A stretch of DNA of 15,240 nucleotides from positions 1 to 15,240 of the forward strand of contig JAAEMC010000827.1 of the NCBI GenBank assembly GCA_024225895.1. Reading direction: 5' to 3'. This document shows, one piece after another, positions 12,307 through 15,240 of this stretch. A program made the position numbers and the translations under genes. The notes under the pieces are model-generated. The model was not told the DNA's origin. It did no database searches and saw nothing but the letters and a program-made list of their open reading frames with translations. This DNA is from Desulfobacteraceae bacterium (GTDB lineage Bacteria > Desulfobacterota > Desulfobacteria > Desulfobacterales > Desulfobacteraceae). Positions within the stretch are counted from its first letter, which is position 1. Each line of letters opens with the position of its first letter.

Positions 12307-13315
12307 GCCCACAACAGAAGGTCCCATCAGCGGAAAAAGAGTCCTGACCATTCCGGATATCGATCATCTGGTCCTGATCGACAAAAGAATACAAAGAAGC
12401 AGTTTAAAAAAAGTGGCTCTTTTAACAAAAGAACGCCAGAAGATGAGCCTCTCTATCACATTGATATGGAAGCCTACAGATGCGGCAAAAACCATTGAAA
12501 ATATTAAACCGGATGATATTGAACAGACATTTTTCAAGATAATCGAATCTGTCATAAAAAACGAATGTACCAAAATGACGGTGGAAGAGATTCTTGAGAA
12601 CAGCACCGCCCTTGAAAAAAATATTAAAAAAATCCTGCACGCGGCCACCGATACCTGGGGTATCACGGTCATGTCCAGCAATATATCCAATATCAAAGTC
12701 AACAATGAAGAGTTTATGCAAAACATGGCGCTGCCAAAGGAGATAGAATTGGAAAAGGCTGCCAAGCTCTCCCAGATTGAAGAAGAACAGACAGTTGAAT
12801 TGAGAACCATAGAAAAGGATCGAATTGCCCAAATGGCCCAATTGGAGTTAGAACAGTCCGTCGAAGCAAAAAAAGAACAAATTCAAACAGAGATAAAAGC
12901 CATCCAATGCAAGGGAGAAGCTTTGATAGCAGAACTGAACCGAAGGGTAATCGAGATCAGTACTGAAAACAAGATCTTGGAGGAAAAAGCCACAATTACC
13001 ACCGAATCAGAAAGGATTAAATCAAATATTATCGCTGAAACAGAAGGGCTGAAAGAAAAATTGCATGTCATAAACGCCTTTTCTGCCAATGCCATTAATT
13101 ATGAATTGGTCAAGATCTTACCCGATCTTTATAAAAACATTGATATGGGCGACATCACATTATTTGAGAGCTCAACCGAAGGAAACGACAGGAACGGATT
13201 TAATTTTATGAGCAACATCGTTGGCTCAGCTTATTCTATCATGGACAAATTTCATCAGGATAAAAAGAACAATAACAATAACTCAGACCAACAACAGCTT
13301 TGCCAGGTAGACTGA
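12176..13315 (+). CDS. SPFH/Band 7 (flotillin/stomatin-like) membrane protein
   Basis: The product has 379 residues. A single N-terminal membrane helix lies at about 4-25 (IIISSCSLITAVVVLVYLFYF), followed by a Band 7 domain at about 26-185. A long charged coiled-coil, rich in Glu, Lys and Gln, runs from about 187 to 300, and an Asn-rich tail (DKKNNNNNSDQQQ) closes the protein. This is flotillin-like architecture: such proteins assemble into large membrane cages or microdomains that organise partner proteins. ATG 12176 has a clear AGGAG site at the right distance, and homology begins there, although it lies inside the end of the preceding frame. The neighbour is a membrane flavoprotein, so it may scaffold that protein. 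This is inference; no classical NfeD partner gene is visible. Confidence 0.87.
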   Translation: MPQMIIISSCSLITAVVVLVYLFYFRWSVNVPDYMAARHYRFGRPTTEGPISGKRVLTIPDIDHLVLIDKRIQRSSLKKVALLTKERQKMSLSITLIWKPTDAAKTIENIKPDDIEQTFFKIIESVIKNECTKMTVEEILENSTALEKNIKKILHAATDTWGITVMSSNISNIKVNNEEFMQNMALPKEIELEKAAKLSQIEEEQTVELRTIEKDRIAQMAQLELEQSVEAKKEQIQTEIKAIQCKGEALIAELNRRVIEISTENKILEEKATITTESERIKSNIIAETEGLKEKLHVINAFSANAINYELVKILPDLYKNIDMGDITLFESSTEGNDRNGFNFMSNIVGSAYSIMDKFHQDKKNNNNNSDQQQLCQVD

Positions 13316-13454
13316 CCCCTGCGGCAAATTCCAAAGTTCCGGTATGAGACAAAGCCATGGATCTAAAGAAACATACTTTTCAAAATAAATTGAAGTGGTT
13401 CCGGATTTTTCCCGGGATCTGCACAATAATATTACAATTAATTAGGAGACTGAA

Positions 13455-13790
13455 ATGAATCAAAATTTTATTATGTCAAATTATGAAAAACATCCCACAA
13501 ACGAAGGCGTCTATCTAAAACATTTTTTTTCCAGCGAGATTGATAACCGGCTGAACAATTTGGAAGTACGGATCGAACCGGGGGGAGGGATATCCAACCA
13601 TACCCATGATGAATCAAATGAATTTTTCTATGTTGCAAAGGGAAAGGGAGAATTTCTAGTTGACGGCCAATGGGAAATTGTCCGTGAAGGTGAGGCACTG
13701 GTCGCCCCGAAAGCCATAGAACACGGTTTCAAAAACAATACCAATGAAACCCTTGTGCTGTTTTCTACATTTAGCCCGCCCATTAGATAG
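13455..13790 (+). CDS. Small single-domain cupin protein
   Basis: This 111-residue protein consists of one cupin barrel. Motif 1 is GGISNHTHDESNEFFYVAKG at about 44-63, with the HxH and E metal ligands, and motif 2 is GEALVAPKAIEHGFKN at about 79-94, with the third histidine. A divalent metal ion (Fe, Mn, Zn or Ni) is expected. The start has a good TTAGGAG site. A 139-base gap separates it from the SPFH gene, so it may have its own promoter, though none is obvious. Single-domain cupins act as enzymes, metal-binding sensors or storage proteins, and nothing here chooses between these. Confidence 0.88.
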   Translation: MNQNFIMSNYEKHPTNEGVYLKHFFSSEIDNRLNNLEVRIEPGGGISNHTHDESNEFFYVAKGKGEFLVDGQWEIVREGEALVAPKAIEHGFKNNTNETLVLFSTFSPPIR

Positions 13791-14087
13791 GACGGATATT
13801 TCATTTGCAGGGTATTTCACTTGAAATATTTAAAAAATAATATTTTCAACCATGAATGTTACCAGGGCCTTTTTTAAAAAATATGAAAAATTACAAGCCG
13901 CAAAAAGAAGCCCCATATTTTTTCTTTTCTGCTTGTGATTGGTCTGCTTTTTTTGAAAACAGGCCCTACCCTGAAATATATGAAAGCAGGTTCTGCAAAA
14001 TGAAAATTGAATGAAGGAAACCCTAATATTATCCTAAAACGGTATAGTCAATTTAAGTGATTATTACAGCTGAATGGTGAAAACAAT
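13791..14087. other. AT-rich gene-free spacer with weak inverted repeats
   Basis: No supported gene was found. TATTTCA-CT-TGAAATA (13813-13828) is a short palindrome. ACAAGC (13893-13898) and GCTTGT (13931-13936) flank partly pairing A- and T-rich tracts, with a run of seven T at 13948-13954, which could be a weak terminator for the cupin gene. A 43-codon frame at 13883-14014 has no ribosome site. Confidence 0.5.
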
Positions 14088-14615
14088 ATGAGCTTTATCA
14101 ATTTGGAACTGCGAGGTCTGGTCGAACAGATTGCTAAAATATTAATCCAGAAAAAAGAAACGGTTTCTGTTGCGGAATCAACTGCCGGAGGCCTGGTTGC
14201 AGCCAGTCTGCTTTCATATCCCGGTGCATCGACCTATTTTATCGGCGGTAGTGTGTTGTACAGCTATTCGATCCGCAAAAACATTGTCTGCATGGGCCCT
14301 GATGAACATTCGGTATATCCGGGTGCCACCCCTGAACTGATGCTGGAAATTGCCAGGCAATTTCAAAAAAGAACCTTAACAACCTGGGTGCTCAGTGAAG
14401 GTGGCGCTGCCGGTCCGACAAAAAGCCATAACAACCATCCTCCGGGATATACGGCATTGGCAGTAAAAGGGCCGCTGGATGGCCTGGGGAAAATAGAAAC
14501 AGGAAAAAAAGATCGTGTCACCAATATGATGGCGTTTACGGCGCAACTGCTTCACCTGTTTTTTACTACACTCCAAAAACACCATAAAACAGGTCCTTCC
14601 AATGGATCGCCTTAA
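14088..14615 (+). CDS. CinA C-terminal domain (PncC-like) protein
   Basis: This 175-residue soluble protein consists of only the CinA-C domain, without the N-terminal MoaB-like half. The signature SVAESTAGGLVAASLLSYPG is at 27-46, with FIGGSVLYSYSIRKNIV next. Around 103-120, GAAGPT leads to a PPGYTALAVKG strand. In the family this domain is a nicotinamide-nucleotide amidohydrolase with the serine in AES (S31). The usual AESCTGG reads AESTAGG here, so activity is not certain, although such variants occur in stand-alone CinA-like proteins. The ribosome site is weak. The next gene follows after 42 bases on the same strand. Salvage of deamidated nicotinamide nucleotides is a family-based guess. 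Confidence 0.85.
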   Translation: MSFINLELRGLVEQIAKILIQKKETVSVAESTAGGLVAASLLSYPGASTYFIGGSVLYSYSIRKNIVCMGPDEHSVYPGATPELMLEIARQFQKRTLTTWVLSEGGAAGPTKSHNNHPPGYTALAVKGPLDGLGKIETGKKDRVTNMMAFTAQLLHLFFTTLQKHHKTGPSNGSP

Positions 14616-14657
14616 GATTGTTGTTTGCCATCCATTAAGACAGGCCGGGACAGAACA

Positions 14658-15240
14658 ATGAAAATAACCATTCTGGTTGAAAATAAAAAAACAGATCATT
14701 TTTTAACTGAACATGGCTTCTCCTTGTACATTGAAGCAAATAAGAAAATATTGTTCGATACAGGAGCAAGTGGTGCTTTTTTGAAAAATGCTCAGAAGCT
14801 GGGTATCAATTTACAGCACCTGGATCTGGTTGTGTTGAGCCACGGGCATTATGATCATGGTAACGGGCTTAATAATCTCAGATTTGATACACTTCTTTGC
14901 CATCCGGACTGCTTTGTGGAAAACTATCAGAAAAAAGACCATCTGTATTGCGGGATGGATGCAGATATTCATTTCATCAAAACCAAAGCTCATGTAATTG
15001 AAGCGAGGAAACCATATCTGATTTCTGATGGAATTGTTTTTTTAGGTGAAATTCCCCGACGCAATGATTTTGAATCAAAACAGACTCATTTTGTTGACAA
15101 ACAGGGAAATGATTACTTTGTACCGGATGATTCGGCACTGGCAATAAAGACAGATAAGGGGCTGGTAATCGTTACAGGATGTTCCCACTCCGGCATTTGC
15201 AACATATGTGACCATGCCAAAAAAGTGACAGATACAAAAA
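14658..15240 (+). CDS. Metallo-beta-lactamase-fold hydrolase (COG1237-like), cut by the window end
   Basis: The first 194 residues are present and the frame is open at the window edge. The start is ATG 14658 (MKITILVENKKTDHFLTEHG). The fold motifs are ILFDTGASGAF at 31-41, the metal-binding SHGHYDHGNG at 61-70 (H62, H64, D66, H67), and TGCSHSGICNI at 173-183 with the further metal ligand H177. The early VEN... and TGCSHSGI patterns are those of the COG1237 branch, related to the archaeal enzyme that makes a precursor of methanopterin, but in bacteria the substrates are mostly unknown. The ribosome site is poor (GGGAC). It may be cotranscribed with the CinA-like gene 42 bases upstream. Confidence 0.88.
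   Translation, partial: MKITILVENKKTDHFLTEHGFSLYIEANKKILFDTGASGAFLKNAQKLGINLQHLDLVVLSHGHYDHGNGLNNLRFDTLLCHPDCFVENYQKKDHLYCGMDADIHFIKTKAHVIEARKPYLISDGIVFLGEIPRRNDFESKQTHFVDKQGNDYFVPDDSALAIKTDKGLVIVTGCSHSGICNICDHAKKVTDTK

Noticed and set aside
13883..14014. 43-residue small protein
   Set aside because: No ribosome site before the ATG, aromatic-rich composition typical of AT-rich spacer, and no partner motif.
1..15240. CRISPR array, tRNA or rRNA genes, intact insertion sequence
   Set aside because: No regularly spaced repeats, no cloverleaf with CCA or T-loop signature, and no transposase with terminal repeats was seen.

Overview
The window looks like a chromosomal segment of a strictly anaerobic, probably sulfate-reducing deltaproteobacterium (Desulfobacterales-like). 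The basis is gene content: a cluster resembling the anaerobe-specific orange-protein (ORP) genes, a Ni-Fe carbon monoxide dehydrogenase operon, and many Fe-S and flavin proteins. No rRNA, tRNA, CRISPR array or intact mobile element was seen.

Region 1 (1-3800, + strand). The window opens with the Fis-type DNA-binding end of a regulator, most likely sigma-54 dependent. A well-formed sigma-54 promoter follows at 307-323. It precedes a tight operon of six genes: a NifX/NifB-like protein, a degenerate receiver-like protein, two MinD/ParA-type ATPases each carrying two 4Fe-4S motifs, and two more NifX/NifB-like proteins. This matches the logic of the Desulfovibrio vulgaris ORP operons, where sigma-54, a cognate activator, MinD-like ferredoxin ATPases and small Mo-cofactor-fold proteins occur together. 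It is not a nitrogen-fixation cluster, because no nitrogenase genes are visible.

Region 2 (3800-7600, - strand). This operon converges on region 1 and shares an imperfect terminator with it. Its order is cooS (CO dehydrogenase, all metal ligands present), cooF (four-cluster ferredoxin) and an FAD/NAD-type oxidoreductase. It is the known cooS-cooF-FNOR arrangement, expected to pass electrons from CO to a nicotinamide pool. A strong palindrome lies directly behind the cooS stop codon, and another sits in the cooS upstream region.

Region 3 (about 7550-9680). A gene-poor stretch of nearly 1 kb, rich in inverted repeats, separates cooS from a divergent AraC-family regulator. After that regulator come two short perfect palindromes and a set of TGTAAC repeats in front of the next operon.

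Region 4 (9683-13790, + strand). This is the most unusual part. It holds a TtcA-like PP-loop ATPase that keeps the Fe-S cysteines but not the usual TtcA third motif, a membrane DUF1097-like domain fused to an iron-sulfur-flavoprotein-type FMN domain, a membrane-anchored SPFH/flotillin-like protein, and a small cupin. I know no described system with this set. A membrane-associated redox or sulfur-transfer module is only an inference.

Region 5 (14088-end). A CinA-C-like protein is followed by a metallo-beta-lactamase-fold hydrolase cut by the window edge.
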